The notes: generated by a model not told the origin, from the sequence alone. 64,000 nt of DNA from Bactericera cockerelli (GCA_024516035.1 CM044958.1:21935568-21999567); one strand, 5' to 3'. Positions 9,237 through 21,616 are shown, numbered from the stretch's first letter. A program made the numbers and translations.

Positions 9237-10043
9237 AATCTAGATAAAGAGAGACTATATTTATCGAGCAACAATAAGCAAGAAAGATATGGAAAGCAAT
9301 ATGTTATGTGCACTTTCAGTAGGTACGAAACTGATGAGAGTAAATGGCTAATCAATAATGTCGATTTCGGTACGACTTAGCTCGCAAAATTTAAAGTGAC
9401 CATTGAAAGAAAATCGTACAATAGAAAGGAAATTAAGAAATTATTATTTCACAGAAAAATAATAATCTCCCAATATTCAAGAAAACATAACCAGTGGCAC
9501 ACTCTGCTGACGATTGTCAGAAACATTTTGTTCCTAATGCAGCGGCTCTCAACCTGAGAGCGAGATCACATCAGGGCCTCCGGAAACCAAGATATTCTGT
9601 TCATCTGATACAAAACCTCACTCAACAAAAGGAAGAGAATGCCGTTGGCATTAGCACCGCCCTTGATCAAGTTTTGTTTTGTTAATTTTAATTTCTATGT
9701 ATGTATATATTCTATGTTATTTGTAAATAAAACTTGATCCAAAATGTTTAATAATAATAACTTGTTATTATATCCTTTTCCAAGACCTGTATTTATGTAC
9801 ATTCCACCGCCACCCCTGCTATAGCCAATTGAAAGCTTTCAGAATGGTCACCTTTTGACACTAACCAGAACTCCGTTAATTTCTTCATCAAGTCTAGCGT
9901 TTTACTCCACTTGTTCTTTTTGATCGATAGTAAATGATCATAGAGCAATAAGGATGGATAACTTTACTACCCTACACCATACCACTTTAACCACGTACTC
10001 TAGGGTTATCGTGCTACAAACTGACAAAAGCAAAGAACAATTA
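9237..10043. other. Unassigned sequence
   Basis: A 64-codon frame at 9494-9685 lies just upstream of AATAAA (about 9727) but has no recognisable domain and starts without a convincing context. Otherwise only AT-rich sequence. Confidence 0.3.
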
Positions 10044-10256
10044 CTAATAATAACACTTTTTTGTAGAAGGTAGCCACCAGGCCAGGTTAATGCTCAAAGC
10101 ATTTTCTACCACCTAACAATCAGAGTCTTATGATTATGTGGTCACAAACGGAAATGAATGAGGAAAAATGTATGCACTTTGTGGGATTCGAACCCACGGA
10201 TCCCTACGATACCTGGATTATAAGACTAGCGCCTTAACCACTTGACTACCTAGAGT
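10044..10256 (-). mobile_element. SINE A (tRNA-derived), minus orientation
   Basis: Read on the minus strand it has GTCAAGTGGTTAAGGCGC as A box and GGGTTCGAATCCC as B box, then TTTTTCCTCATT, a body with AGAAAATGCTTTGAGCATTAACC, and an ATT-repeat tail. It belongs to the same family as 14733-14972 and 54213-54417. Confidence 0.75.
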
Positions 10257-12170
10257 TAGAATCCCTACATACTCCAAATAAATAAAGGTAAATCCATTTC
10301 AAATACACCTTGAAAACACTTGTTGTTCACTGATATTTCTGCTGTAACTACCACAATTGTGTGTAGCTACTAAAAAGCCATGTTTGGCTTTTTTTGTAAC
10401 TTCGAAAACTTTGAGTTTAATTATTTGAGGCTTGTTTCATGAAATCTGTGGACCAGCATAGCAAAAGTTTGGGAACTACTAGAAGTTTTTCCAGTACGGT
10501 GCTGCTCTCTCGTGCTCAGTTTAGGAATTAGATTCAAGAAATAATAAGAAATATTTCGAATGGAAGTAATTCTCACTGTCAAGGTCATGTGCTGAAATTA
10601 TCTCACTGGTGTGGAGGGGGAGGAGGAATAGGGAGGGAGGCAGGGACTTTTATTAATAGGAGTTAGGAGGAGGGAGAAAAATCGACACAAAAAGTGGGGG
10701 GGGGGGGGGGTGGGGGGGAATAGGAGAGAGGATGAAGAAGGAGTTACTGAAGTCTTGCTTATGAAATCCTACTTACGTAAGGTTAAGTTTCTGGCAGGTT
10801 TATGGATTTAAGGAAGCTCATTGGAGACTGCTCAATATAGAGGAATATTAGTTGGGAGAAAAATGGGGGAGAGAGAAGATGGAAGATAGTAAAAATCTAG
10901 TGAAATTAGAGATGCAATTGAGAAAACCAATCTAGTGGTTTCAGTTGTGTTTTTAAGTGGAACTCTATTGGCTATCTTCTATCGTTGCTTTCGGACTCCA
11001 TGGAAGTGAAGTAGATAGTAGGTAAACGGTTATATATAAAAAAAAAAACGAAAATTCCTATAATTCTGCGCTACCTACTAAAATAGATGTACATACGAGT
11101 ATAACAAAACAAGAACACAGATTTTATTAATATTAGCTTATGAAAGGCTCACCAACAGGAGAACCATCCGCGCCAACCACTACACTTCTTACAGGGTGTA
11201 CCAAAATACTTTAAACCTTGGACCACTGACTGATCACTCACTCCTTCACTCTGTACAGTGTGTACCAAAATACTTTAAACCTTGGACCACTGACTGATCA
11301 CTCCTTCACTCTGTACAGTGTGTATCAAAATACTTTAACCTTGGATCACTCCTTCACTCTGTACAGTGTGTACCAAAATTCTTCGCCCCCCGGATCATCG
11401 AAGCTGAAGAAGCCCAAAGGATTTGACAAATAGCTGGGTACCCCACTGTTGTTCTCTTGTCATAGTTTAGTATTGAGTGAACACAGCTGGTGGTATCTCA
11501 ACTATCTGTGAATAACTCTGCAACGGCGGCCAACCTCAGTAGCTCTATTGTTCAGCGAATTTGTAACTCAATGGATGCCAGATCGAGTCCCAAGAATTGC
11601 AGATTTATCTCTTAGAAGACCTTCAAAGTTTTTTTTTAAATTTGAAATAAAACTTTATTTATTGAATATATTTAAATTTACAATTACTATAACACCTCCT
11701 AAGCTAAATTTAACTTATTTGCTACACTGCTACACTAAAAAGCTAAAAAGCTAAAACAATTGTAATAAAAATTAATACTTCTTTTTGTACATATTTCTAA
11801 GTTTTTTTTTAAATTATTGTTATGTTTTTTGTTGTTGTTGATGATTGTTTTGTAAAAAAAAATAAAGTGTAAATAAATAAATTTGTATAAATGTTTCTTT
11901 ATAAAGAAAATAAATAAATAAACTATTATTTAATAAATAAACTATTAAATATGGTTTTAGCACGAGAACTTTATCGTCAGCTTTTTGGTATTACATCTAA
12001 GTCTCATTTTTATTTTTGTGATTTAAATCTATTTATGCCAATTAAACTAATACTTATAAACGAATGCCTATAAAACTATACCCACTAATTGTCTAATACC
12101 TATGAGCACAAATACATTATTGAGTTTATTTTACTGTTTTTAGTTAAGATAATCTTATAAACAAGCACTA
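10257..12170. other. Unassigned, with purine-rich and AT-rich stretches
   Basis: At 10610-10740 there is a purine-rich stretch with a near-continuous G run (10697-10718). From 11600 to 11960 the sequence is A/T-rich with AATAAATAAAC repeats. A 68-codon frame at 11548 has no coding signature. No gene is supported. Confidence 0.35.
11194..11385. repeat. Tandem repeat with shrinking units (64, 60, 48 bp)
   Basis: ACCAAAATAC-like starts recur at 11200, 11264, 11324 and 11372, each followed by TTGGA and CTCCTTCACTCTGTACAGTG. The first unit begins ACAGGGTGTACC, the terminus of the TACAGGGTG elements, so the array probably grew from the end of such an element. Confidence 0.7.
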
Positions 12171-12382
12171 CCGCTGCAGTATACAAGGTATCCCGGGAAC
12201 AGATGCAAATATTTTAAGGGTAGATCCGGCATCTCACCATAGAAGCGCATATTTCAGTGGGGCATTTTGCTTTTTTTTTTAAAGTCAAGGCAAATCCCTA
12301 TTTTGCCACAGTTCAAGAGTCTCTTTTGACTGTTTCGCTTTTTTTTTTGAAGAAATGAATTTCATGGACAATGATTTTTTAA

Positions 12383-14050
12383 TATACAGGGTGTCCCACC
12401 AAACTTGGACACCTCAAATTACTCGGCCCCTGAAAGAGTTTTTGAAAAATAAAAAAATCTAAGGTACATGTGCTAATTATGCGGTTTCAGTTATGAAATT
12501 TTTTTTATACAGGGTGGTTCAAAAGTCAGAAATTGAGGTGTCAACTTTCGATTTTTAAATGAATCGACCTGAATTTTATTTAATAATTTTAATTCTAAAT
12601 GGTGTCTGAGTACTTTTTTAAACAAAAAAATTACATACAGGGTGGTTTTTTTTCGACCAATTTTTTTTCTAAATCTTGAATAACTCAAGTTCGGTTAATT
12701 TTTTCGATAACAAGAAGAGAATGTGTTTGTGTAATGAATACACGCACTTTCAATTGGCATCAAAAATTTTTATACAGGGTGGTTCACAAGTGAAATAATG
12801 ACTTGATTTTTTTTAAAACCGAGTTTTTTTAATTTTTTATTTAGAATTAATAATTTTCGTCTAATTTTACACATTTTTTGTTGGTCATATTGAAAAACAA
12901 AACTAAAGTGTTGTACAGGGTGAGACATAATTTTTTTGTAACACCCTGTATATGGGCAGTCAAAGAGACGCAAAATTAAATATAATGACTAAATATGCAA
13001 GAAAAACTTTGATTTTAAATTAAACTAAAAAGTTATGGTGTTTTAACTAATATTGTCGCATGGACCACCCTGTAGATATTTTCTTAAACTATCATGTAGG
13101 TACTCTAAGTTGTATAAAATTCAACGAACACTTCGAATCATGTGAGAAAAACAAGTAAAAAACACGAATTTGAAGCCATTTTCAATTTGGTGTCCACACT
13201 GAATGATTTTAAAACTTGAAATAAAAAGTAGGTAGGTGTAGACACAAAATTGAGCATGGCTTTTTGAATTCATTTTTTTTCTTTCAGATTTGGACTCCTC
13301 GTTGACAGATTTAGACAGTTTCGACTTCCCCTATTGATGGTTTAAGAAAATATCTACAGGGTGGTCCATGCGACAATATTAGTTAAAACACCATAACTTT
13401 TTAGTTTAATTAAAAATCAAAGTTTTTCTTGCATATTTAGTCTTTATATTTAATTTTGCGTCTCTTTGACTGCCCATATACAGGGTGTTACAAAAAAAAT
13501 TATGTCTCACCCTGTACAACACTTTAGTTTTGTTTTTCGATATGACTAACGAAAAATGTGTAAAATTAGACGAAAATTATTAATTCTAAATAAAAAATTA
13601 AAAAAAACTCGGTTTTAAAAAAAATTAAGTCATTATTTCACTTGTGAACCACCCTGTATAAATTTTTTTGATGCCAATTAAAAGTGCGTGTATTCATTAC
13701 ACAAACACATTCTCTTCTTGTTATCGAAAAAATTAACCGAACTTGAGTTATTCAAGATTTAGAAAAAAAATTGGTCGAAAAAAAAACCACCCTGTATGTA
13801 ATATTTTTGTTTAAAAAAGTACTCAGACACCTTTAAGAAGTAAAATTATTAAATAAAATTCAGGTCGATCCATTTAAAAATCGAAAGTTGACACATCAAT
13901 TTCTGACTTTTGAACCACCCTGTATAAAAAAAAAATTCATAAGTGAAACCGCATAATTAGCACATGTACCCTAGATTTTTTTATTTTTCAAAAACTCTTT
14001 CAGGGGCCGAGTAATTTGAGGTGTCCAAGTTTGGTGGGACACCCTGTATT
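12383..14050. repeat. Large palindrome 1 (arms ~710 bp) with repeated TACAGGGTG motifs
   Basis: The left arm 12383-13099 and right arm 13337-14050 are reverse complements with scattered mismatches; the spacer is about 240 bases. Within the left arm TACAGGG occurs at 12385, 12508, 12636, 12773 and 12914, spaced 123-141 bases, plus inverted CACCCTGTA copies near 12943 and 13068; the right arm mirrors them. The sequence could fold into a very long hairpin. No transposase is present. It is best read as a foldback-type element built from serially nested short elements. Confidence 0.85.
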
Positions 14051-14251
14051 TTATGGTTGCATCTAACAAACAATATTAAAAACACTAAAGAGATTGGTAT
14101 TCATATTAATAATCAATCAAAAGTTCAACATGTTTGGAAAATTCGATTTTTCTCTTTTTCTTCTCAAACACGTTGCACTTTTGATCGATTTTTAATACTT
14201 TTAGATGCAACCAACTGTATGTAAAATTGTAAATTTTATATTCTAATGAAC

Positions 14252-14403
14252 CGACCTCATCAGTAGCTTGATCGATGAGGCGGCGGAATTGTAACCTGGA
14301 GGTCTGTGGTTCAAGTCAAGATTTCAGCGTAAATTTAGTAAAACAAGTTTGAGTAGTTCTGATATCACGAAAGTGATTAACACAAATATGATAACTTATT
14401 ATA
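14252..14403 (+). mobile_element. SINE C (tRNA-derived), plus orientation
   Basis: CAGTAGCTTGATCGATGAGG and GGAGGTCTGTGGTTCAAGTC form a tRNA-like head. The tail contains GAGTAGTTCTGATATCACG and AAGTGATTAACACAAATATG. Same family as 47993-48139 and 48470-48615. Confidence 0.7.
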
Positions 14404-14681
14404 TTCTAATGGAGAAAGGATTCTCAATTTGCATGATTTCTTTAATTTTTTAAAATACCCCCCACTGCAACTTGGACTTACATGATAGTCCCGGAGGTGG
14501 CGAACATACCGTTATAATATTTGCATCTGTTCCTGGGTCACCCTGTAGAACCTCCCACTTGACTAGGTACTCGCGAATTATTGGCAAGTGTAGAACAATC
14601 ATTGATTGTGATTTGTGATGAATTTAGATGGTTTATTTATGTACATGATGTGATAACGGATTCCGAACGAGGAGGGGAAGG

Positions 14682-14686
14682 GGAGG

Positions 14687-14727
<41 letters not shown>
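14682..14727. repeat. (GA)n microsatellite
   Basis: About 20 uninterrupted GA dinucleotides preceded by a G/A-rich stretch, directly before a SINE. Confidence 0.9.
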
Positions 14728-14729
<2 letters not shown>

Positions 14730-14732
14730 GTG

Positions 14733-14972
14733 GGTGCACTGGTAGTCAAGTGGTTAACGCGCTAGTCTGGTAATCCAGGTAGCGTAGGGGTCCGTTGGTT
14801 CGAATCCCACCCAGTGCATGAATTTTTCCTCATTAATTTGAGTTTGTAACCACATAATAATAAGACTCTGAGGGTTAGGTGGTAGAAAATGCTTTGAGCA
14901 TTAACCTCGCCTGGTGGTTTCCTTCCACTAAAGAGTGTTATTATTATTATTATTATTATAAGTGGGAGGTAC
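14733..14972 (+). mobile_element. SINE A (tRNA-derived), plus orientation, nearly complete
   Basis: The head has GGTAGTCAAGTGGTTAACGC (A box) and GGTTCGAATCCC (B box). The middle reads TTTTTCCTCATTAATTTGAG, then GGTTAGGTGGTAGAAAATGC and CCTGGTGGTTTCCTTCCAC. The tail is a run of ATT. This is one of the best copies of the family in the window. Confidence 0.8.
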
Positions 14973-15620
14973 ATTCAGAGGCTGAGAGTGAGAGATGTCA
15001 AGAAAGAGGGGCTAAGGTAGAGAGATAGAGTTTTGGTGGGTTAAAAGAGAGTGGGGTTCAGAGAAAAGGAGGGAAAGAGAGTTTTGCAGGGAGGTAGGTG
15101 AAAAGAGAGATGGGTTCAGAGAAAGAGAGTAGGAGAGAGATATGGGTGAAATGAACATTGCTACTTATAATAGAAGAGCATAGAGAGGGAGAGAGCCCGA
15201 GAGAGGTTATAAAAAAATAGGAGCTGGCTTTCCACACTGAGCACAACTTTTGTTTCGAAACGTTGCCAAGCCTTTCATGGTCCACTCTTCCTTCATAATG
15301 AGATCGACTAAAACATTGCCTTGCAACACTTTGCATTCAAAATTCGAGATAAAATATCGCAAAGTTTGGAAACAAAAGTTACGCTTAGCAATAAAAGAGA
15401 AAGCAATAAAAGGGAATAAAAGAGAAGTTTGGAGAGAGGAGGGAGGGAGAGAGAAGGGGAAGAGAGAGAGAGAGAGAGAGAGAGAGGGGAGAAAGGAGGA
15501 ATAGAAAAAAGATTAAGAGGGGGTAGGCAGGTAATTAGGTACAGAGTAGATAAAAAGAAAGAGGGAGAGGAAGATAAAAACTGTGGCACCATAGAGTGGG
15601 TCAATGTCGGGTCATAGGCT
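14973..15620. repeat. Polypurine-rich region
   Basis: Most of this stretch is A and G on the plus strand, with GA runs around 15420-15490. Frames read across it are low-complexity and not convincing as genes. Confidence 0.8.
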
Positions 15621-16787
15621 TGAGGGTAAAAAGTATATAGGTAATTATTATTTTCCAAATGTCTAATGCTACTAGTCAATGATATTAAATAATTTCAAGT
15701 CTTAAATTGCATACAATGTACGTAGGTAGGTAGGTACATGATAATATAAAAGGATCAAGTACAAGACCTTTTGATCATTTTAATCGACTAAATAAAATTT
15801 GTCTTTTTACCCAAGCTTATATACAAGTTGTATAAACAATTAAACATTATAAGCATCACGAGAGATAAACCACATGCACGATAGTTTGACGCGGAAATCC
15901 ACTTGACGTGTATCATGATAGGATCATGCGAAAATATTAACGATTGCAATTTACATTGCTAATGATGATGATTGCATTCTTGGCTAAGGTCATATGCGGT
16001 GTATAAGGGGCTTGCCAAGATCCCCCCGCACTCAGTAAGCCCCGTTCACAAGCAGAATCTACTTGAACTGCAAGTTTAAATTTGTTTAGAAAATCAGATT
16101 TAATCACCCTTTCTGCTTTGATTGCTTAGTGACTGTAAGGAGCAGTTTGAATATTGTCTATGAGGTTTGCATTATCCTTTGTCCGTAGATTGCTTACTTT
16201 TTTCTTCCCGAGTCTGTTGGTGACTTGGTGTCACTAAATTATTTTTTGTATGAGATATACTAAGGGTCACACTATGAAATATGATTAAAAGTTAATCTAG
16301 GTCCGACGCGCCCTCAAGTCGGAGTTTTCAACCAATCAAAATGAACTATTCACTTTGTAATTTTTTTTACCATTTGCGAAGGAGATATAAATTTTTATTT
16401 TCTTTCGATTAAAAAAAAATACTAGGGAATGATAGAATAAGTGGTATATATTGTGTAGTTCTTATATCTCGTGCTGGACATATTATTTTGGTGGATGTGC
16501 CATCTGTTCCTTGACACAAGGATTACCGATTAATAAATTATATTGATATTTCTTTCTGTACCTGTGTCATAGTGGTGGGAGGATTGAGAGGGGTATTAAA
16601 CCCCTGGACGCTCCTTCCAAGAATGTGTTTTAAAATCTACACTCTTAAATTTCAATTTGGTAGGAGCTCTGAATATTGGTGTAGTCATAGGAACATTAAA
16701 CCCTTTGGACTATCCACAACAGAAGCAATATCCAGTGATTTATTCTACCACAAGAACTTCAGTGGAACTCCAGACAGTTCCATAGTA
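15621..16787. other. Unassigned, with a MITE fragment
   Basis: Near 16270-16345 a stretch reading GCCCTCAAGTCGGAGTTTTC followed by AACCAATCA matches the family at 41305-41440. An 81-codon frame at 16572-16817 runs into a SINE and is not supported as a gene. Confidence 0.35.
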
Positions 16788-16935
16788 ATAATGATTACAC
16801 TCTATACTGGAAGGTAACCACTAGGCGAGGTTAATGCTCAAAGCATTTTCTACCACCTAACCCTCAGATTCTTATTATTATTATGTGGTCTCAAAGTCAA
16901 ATTAATGAGGAAAAATGCATGCACTATGTTACCTG
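16788..16935 (-). mobile_element. SINE A fragment, minus orientation
   Basis: The tail and body (GGAAGGTAACCACTAGGCGA, AGCATTTTCTACCACCTAAC) are present; the tRNA-like head is degraded. Confidence 0.7.
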
Positions 16936-17283
16936 CATTCGATGCCTTATAATTGGTTATCTATCTAGCAGAGTTGTTCTTTCGTAGTGTGAACGAGTCT
17001 TTTGAGATAATTAAGTATTTGCAATGCACCCACAACGACCTACAGCATTATTCAACGTGAACATACTTTTGTGCATATTTGAGCTTGGATGGCACATGTG
17101 TGTGTAACTGTATATGTAGTTTCATCGGTACGTTCAATGTACATTATATCAAGATCATTAATAGATATTAAAAGCAATACATTTTCAATGCTGTTGGTTG
17201 GTTGTATCACCTTAGCAGTTTGATTCATTATTTCTTTTGTTTCTTTAATTTCTCTTAAGCTGGATACCAACAAACCATCTTCT
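16936..17283. other. Unassigned sequence
   Basis: A short minus-strand frame at 17052-17273 has no recognised motif. No repeats were identified. Confidence 0.3.
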
Positions 17284-17597
17284 TTTTTTCTCTTTTTAAG
17301 ATGAGTAGTTCAAAGCCTTTTTATATTTCATAGCCATGACACAACAGCTGCTTTAGCGCTTGTGGTCTGTGTTGTATAGCTCACCCATCTCGTAGTATGC
17401 CTCCCTTGTTTTGGGAGAGAAGTGACACAATACTTCCTATTTAGGTGCTGGGTCAACACGAGCGTACCGGAAAGTATCCCTTAGAAACAACTTACTGTAT
17501 GCAAATTTAGATTACCATTTTTTTGTCTGGTCTGGGATTTGAACCCAGGGTCTGCATGGCAAGCGAGTACCTTACAACTAAGCTAATCGTCCTATCC
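17284..17597 (-). mobile_element. SINE B, minus orientation
   Basis: Read on the minus strand the tRNA-like head (GATTAGCTTAGTTGTAAGGT; GGGTTCAAATCC) is followed by the body with CGCTCGTGTTGACCC and GAAGTATTGTGTCAC, and ends near TATGAAATATAAAAAGG. Same family as 8831-9108. Confidence 0.75.
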
Positions 17598-18028
17598 ACG
17601 TTAATTACCAGCCTGGTTCGAATTTGAGTGGTCACCCTCCAACCTAACCTAGCTGGATGTTCCTTAACTTCACTGATCTGACAAGAACTAGTGTATTCAA
17701 CGTGTCATCGATACTGGCTGATGTTTATTTTTATTTTTTTCAGAAGGATTAGGGAAGAATCTTTTAGACATCCAAAATACCTTTTCCTTAGAGTTTTTCA
17801 CCCACTATAATCGTAATGTTTTTAATAAAATAAATAAAATAGATTTATTAATTTTTAACAAACAAAATTTATTGATTTTAGTATACACAATTACATACAT
17901 ACATTCATCCACAAAAGATTTCAGTTGGTGAGTCTTACGGAATGGCTTTTCAAAAAAATGAAACATTTAGTAAAAATCAAGTCACCATTTGTAAAAATAT
18001 CAAAGGAGTAATTTCCTGTCTTACCTTT

Positions 18029-19468
18029 GTAACGTGAAATTTTGAGTAGCATCAGCAGAGTAACGTAGAATTTTGAGTAGCATGAGCAGAGTAACGTAGA
18101 ATTTTGAGTAGCATCAGCATAGTAACATTGAATTTCGAGTATCATCAGCAGAGTAACGTAGAATTTTGGAGTAGCATCAGCAGAGTAACGTAGAATTTTG
18201 GAGTAGCATCAGCAGAGTAACGTATTTTGAGTAGCATCAGCAGAGTAACATTGAATTTGGAGTATCATCAGCAGAGTAACGTAGAATTTGGAGTAGCATC
18301 AGCAGAGTAACGTAGAATTTTGAATAGCATCAGCAGAGTAACATTGAATTGGATTGGGAGAGTTATCATCAGCAGAGTAACATTGAATTTTGGAGTAGCA
18401 TCAGCAGAGTAACGTAGAATTTTGGAGTAGCATCAGCAGAGTAACATTGAATTTCGAGTATCATCAGCAGAGTAACGTAGAATTTTGGAGTAGCATCAGC
18501 AGAGTAACGTAGAATTTGGAGTAGCATCAGCAGAGTAACGTAGAATTTTGAGTAGCATCAGCAGAGTAACATTGAATTTGGAGTATCATCAGCAGAGTAA
18601 CGTAGAATTTGGAGTAGCATCAGCAGAGTAACGTGGAATTTTGGAGTAGCATCAGTAGAGTAACATTGAATTTTGGAGTATCATCAGCAGAGTAACATTG
18701 AATTTTGGAGTATCATCAGCAGAGTAACATTGAATTTTGAGTAGCATCAGCAGAGTAACGTAGAATTTTGAGTAGCATCAGCAGAGTAACATTGAATTTG
18801 GAGTATCATCAGCAGAGTAACGTAGAATTTTGGAGTAGTATCAGCAAAGTAACATTGAATTTTGGAGTATCATCAGCAGAGTAACGTAGAATTTTGGAGT
18901 AGCATCAGCAGAGTAACATTGAATTTTGGAGTAGCATCAGCAGAGTAACGTAGAATTTTGGAGTAGCATCAGCAGAGTAACGTAGAATTTTGGAGTATCA
19001 TCAGTAGAGTAACATTGAATTTTGGAGTAGCACCAGCAGAGTAACATTGAATTTTGGAGTAGCATCAGCAGAGTAACATTGAATTTTGGAGTAGCATCAG
19101 CAGAGTAACATTGAATTTTGGAGTAGCATCAGTAGAGTAACATTGAATTTTGGAGTAGCATCAGCAGAGTAACGTGGAATTTTGGAGTAGCATCAGCAGA
19201 GTAACATTGAATTTTGGAGTATCATCAGCAGAGTAACATTGAATTTTGGAGTATCATCAGCAGAGTAACATTGAATTTTGGAGTATCATCAGCAGAGTAA
19301 CATTGAATTTTGAGTAGCATCAGCAGAGTAACGTAGAATTTTGAGTAGCATCAGCAGAGTAACGTGGAATTTTGGAGTATCATCAGCAGAGTAACATTGA
19401 ATTTTGGAGTACCATCAGCAGAGTAACATGGAATTTGGGAGTAGCATCAGAGTGACTTGTAATTTTGA
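18029..19468. repeat. ~32-bp minisatellite, about 45 units
   Basis: The unit is GTAACGTAGAATTTTGGAGT plus AGCATCAGCAGA. Two variant positions alternate along the array: CGTAG versus CATTG after GTAA, and AGCATCAGC versus ATCATCAGC. Unit length shifts between 30 and 32 through loss of T or G in TTTTGGAGT. Since most units are not a multiple of three there is no long coding frame. The flanks contain no gene. Confidence 0.95.
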
Positions 19469-20639
19469 GAAAACCTGAAAATAATTTTTAAGTACCTAAT
19501 TATTGGACATGCCCGGAATATTTTACTTTTTGCTAACAAATTACCTATCCACTTTAAACTTAATACCTACCTCGACATTTAATTTTCAGCTTTCATTTGT
19601 ATTTTTACTTTGTTGTCATGATGTAGATGCAAGAGTATGTGAAAATCTCGAATCTAAAATAGTATAAAACCAATTAGATACCTAAGAGTACGTACATAAG
19701 TTTTGAATAACTTTAAACTTACCTGTGAATAACATTCTTGGTGGTTGCAATACTTTTTTTTAAATAAAAAAAAAGATTATTTTGTTTTACTTATTGGTGA
19801 CTTGAAGGTGTAATTTTGTAAATTTAAACAGTTTACTGAAAAGCCATTCCGTAATATTTAATAATTAGTATTGGGAATGAGACTGTATTGATAAAAGGTG
19901 AAGTACATTGAAATAAAAATGGTAAGTACCAATGAAAATAACGAAGGTAAAAGCAGAATTCATAAACATAAAATGCCTGATAAAAAGTAAGTTCTCAAGG
20001 AATATTAATACCATGACAGAGAAAGTAATACTAGTTCCCATGGTGATTTTGAGTCAAAGGTTAGACAGAGAGTTCAGGAATTCCGCTTTTTATATCCCCG
20101 AAATATCTAAGATCAAAGGAGACGATAGAAAACCCTGAAAAATCACAGGAATTTCCTCGACCTATCAGAAAATTATAAACATGATTTGTCCATTGTTCTC
20201 GTGATATTTGGTCATAGGATCAGTTGCGATCAGAAGATGTTAGGCATCGGGAGCAATATTGAGTGCCAAATGTCATCGAAGCCAAACGAGCCAAGCATTT
20301 CCATAAATTAGAATCTTGAGGATTTTCAATTTCACTTATTTTCTTTAGAAGAATTTAAAGAGTACTTTCAGAATTTAGGTATTTTGTGTGATCTGATTTT
20401 AAATTGTTTTGCTGTTTTTTACTATGTCTTTGAGTTAATATCTGGCCAGAAAATGAGAAACAGTTTACAAAGTTACTTAAAAAACTTCTTGGCTCATATT
20501 TCACGAGTGTCTCAAAAACCACAGAATTATAATAATAGGTAATAATTTTATTTATTGTAATATAATTTTACAATGATTCACTATAAAATCATATTAGGTA
20601 AAATATTATTTCAAATAATGAAATTGAAAAAAATAAATA
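19469..20639. other. Unassigned sequence
   Basis: AT-rich, with short frames only (for example 19932-20138), none with domain features. Confidence 0.3.
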
Positions 20640-20775
20640 AGTTATCATGTTTGTGTTAATCACTTTCGTGATAGCATAACTAGGTACTCAGACTCGCTTT
20701 TACTAAATCTACGCTGAAATCGGGACTTGAACAACCGACCTCCAAATTACAAATCAAGCTACTGAGATCGGTCAA
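20640..20775 (-). mobile_element. SINE C, minus orientation
   Basis: Tail AGTTATCATGTTTGTGTTAA precedes the body and a head containing GGTTGTTCAAGTCCC on the minus strand. Confidence 0.65.
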
Positions 20776-21616
20776 ATAATGAAATTATTATTATTATAAC
20801 ATAATCTTTCAATAAGCTACCGAATACTATTAATTTTTTCAATCTTATTTTCATACTTATCCAAAGAAGATTTTAAGGGAAACAAAAATTATACCTGCAA
20901 TCTTCCAAGTCAAATTGCATTTATGGAACAACTACAATGGGACTATCTCTGCATGTAGTGAGGGCGTGGCATCCGCCCTTGACTACTCAAACGTATTAGT
21001 CAGCAACAATTTATATTTCAGAAAGATAACTTATCTTTTTGAAACATTTTTTTCTTACTGGCTGCCTGTGATAGACAGACATAAAGAGACAATATTTTAT
21101 TGTACATATTTTAATTTCCCAAATAATAAATTATATTGACCTAAGTTAAGGAGTAGCGTGAAAAGTAAATGAATAGATAATAAAAACATACCCTTGTGTA
21201 AACTACGACAAATAGAAATTTAGACAAGATTACCGAAAATGAGTAATAATGGTTAAGTTGTAAGTTCTTTCACCCAACGAAATCAATAAAGGCAGAAAAC
21301 TACAAAAGCAGTGTGTCTTAATCACTGTCATATAGGTTTCAAATTCAGAAAAGAAATAGGTTAATCCTGCAAGCATGAGATTCAAAATTCTTCACTCGTC
21401 CTCATAGACAAGTTTCTGTACGGCAATTATAATAATAATAATAATAATACTTTTTAGTGGAAGGTAACCACCAGGCGAGGTTAATGCTCAAAGCATTTTC
21501 TACCACCTAACCCAGAGAGTTTAAAATTAATGAGCTCAAATTCTAGCGACAAGGGTGCTATCCTTTTCGTACAACATTTGCTCCAGAATTATATTTCCAT
21601 CTCTTTCTCATTTCAG
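20776..21616. other. Unassigned, with a SINE A tail fragment
   Basis: A minus-strand SINE A tail lies at 21427-21516 (GGAAGGTAACCACCAGGCGA). The frame at 20915-21139 lacks any recognised feature. Confidence 0.4.

Larger units (their letters stand above)
12178..14549. mobile_element. Outer inverted-repeat element enclosing a nested palindrome
   Basis: The left end reads ACAAGGTATCCCGGGAACAG followed by ATGCAAATATT. The right end near 14505-14549, read in reverse, is CTACAGGGTGACCCAGGAAC followed by AGATGCAAATATT. These are imperfect terminal inverted repeats of about 40 bases. The interior holds the large palindrome 12383-14050, a smaller inverted repeat with arms containing GGTTGCATCTAA (14053-14210), and a SINE C copy at 14252-14403. 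Confidence 0.5.

Noticed and set aside
14762..14974. tRNA-like sequence with good A and B boxes
   Set aside because: It is followed by a common body and ATT tail found in many copies, and does not fold as a full cloverleaf by eye. It is a SINE, not a tRNA gene. The same applies to the other heads listed.
15308..15679. 123-codon minus-strand frame rich in Ser, Leu and Pro
   Set aside because: It translates a polypurine tract on the opposite strand and is low complexity throughout.
17921..18145. Frame reading into the minisatellite
   Set aside because: Unit lengths of 30-32 shift the frame; the open stretch is a by-product of the first few units.
18029..19468. CRISPR-like array
   Set aside because: There are no unique spacers; repeats are directly adjacent and the context is eukaryotic.
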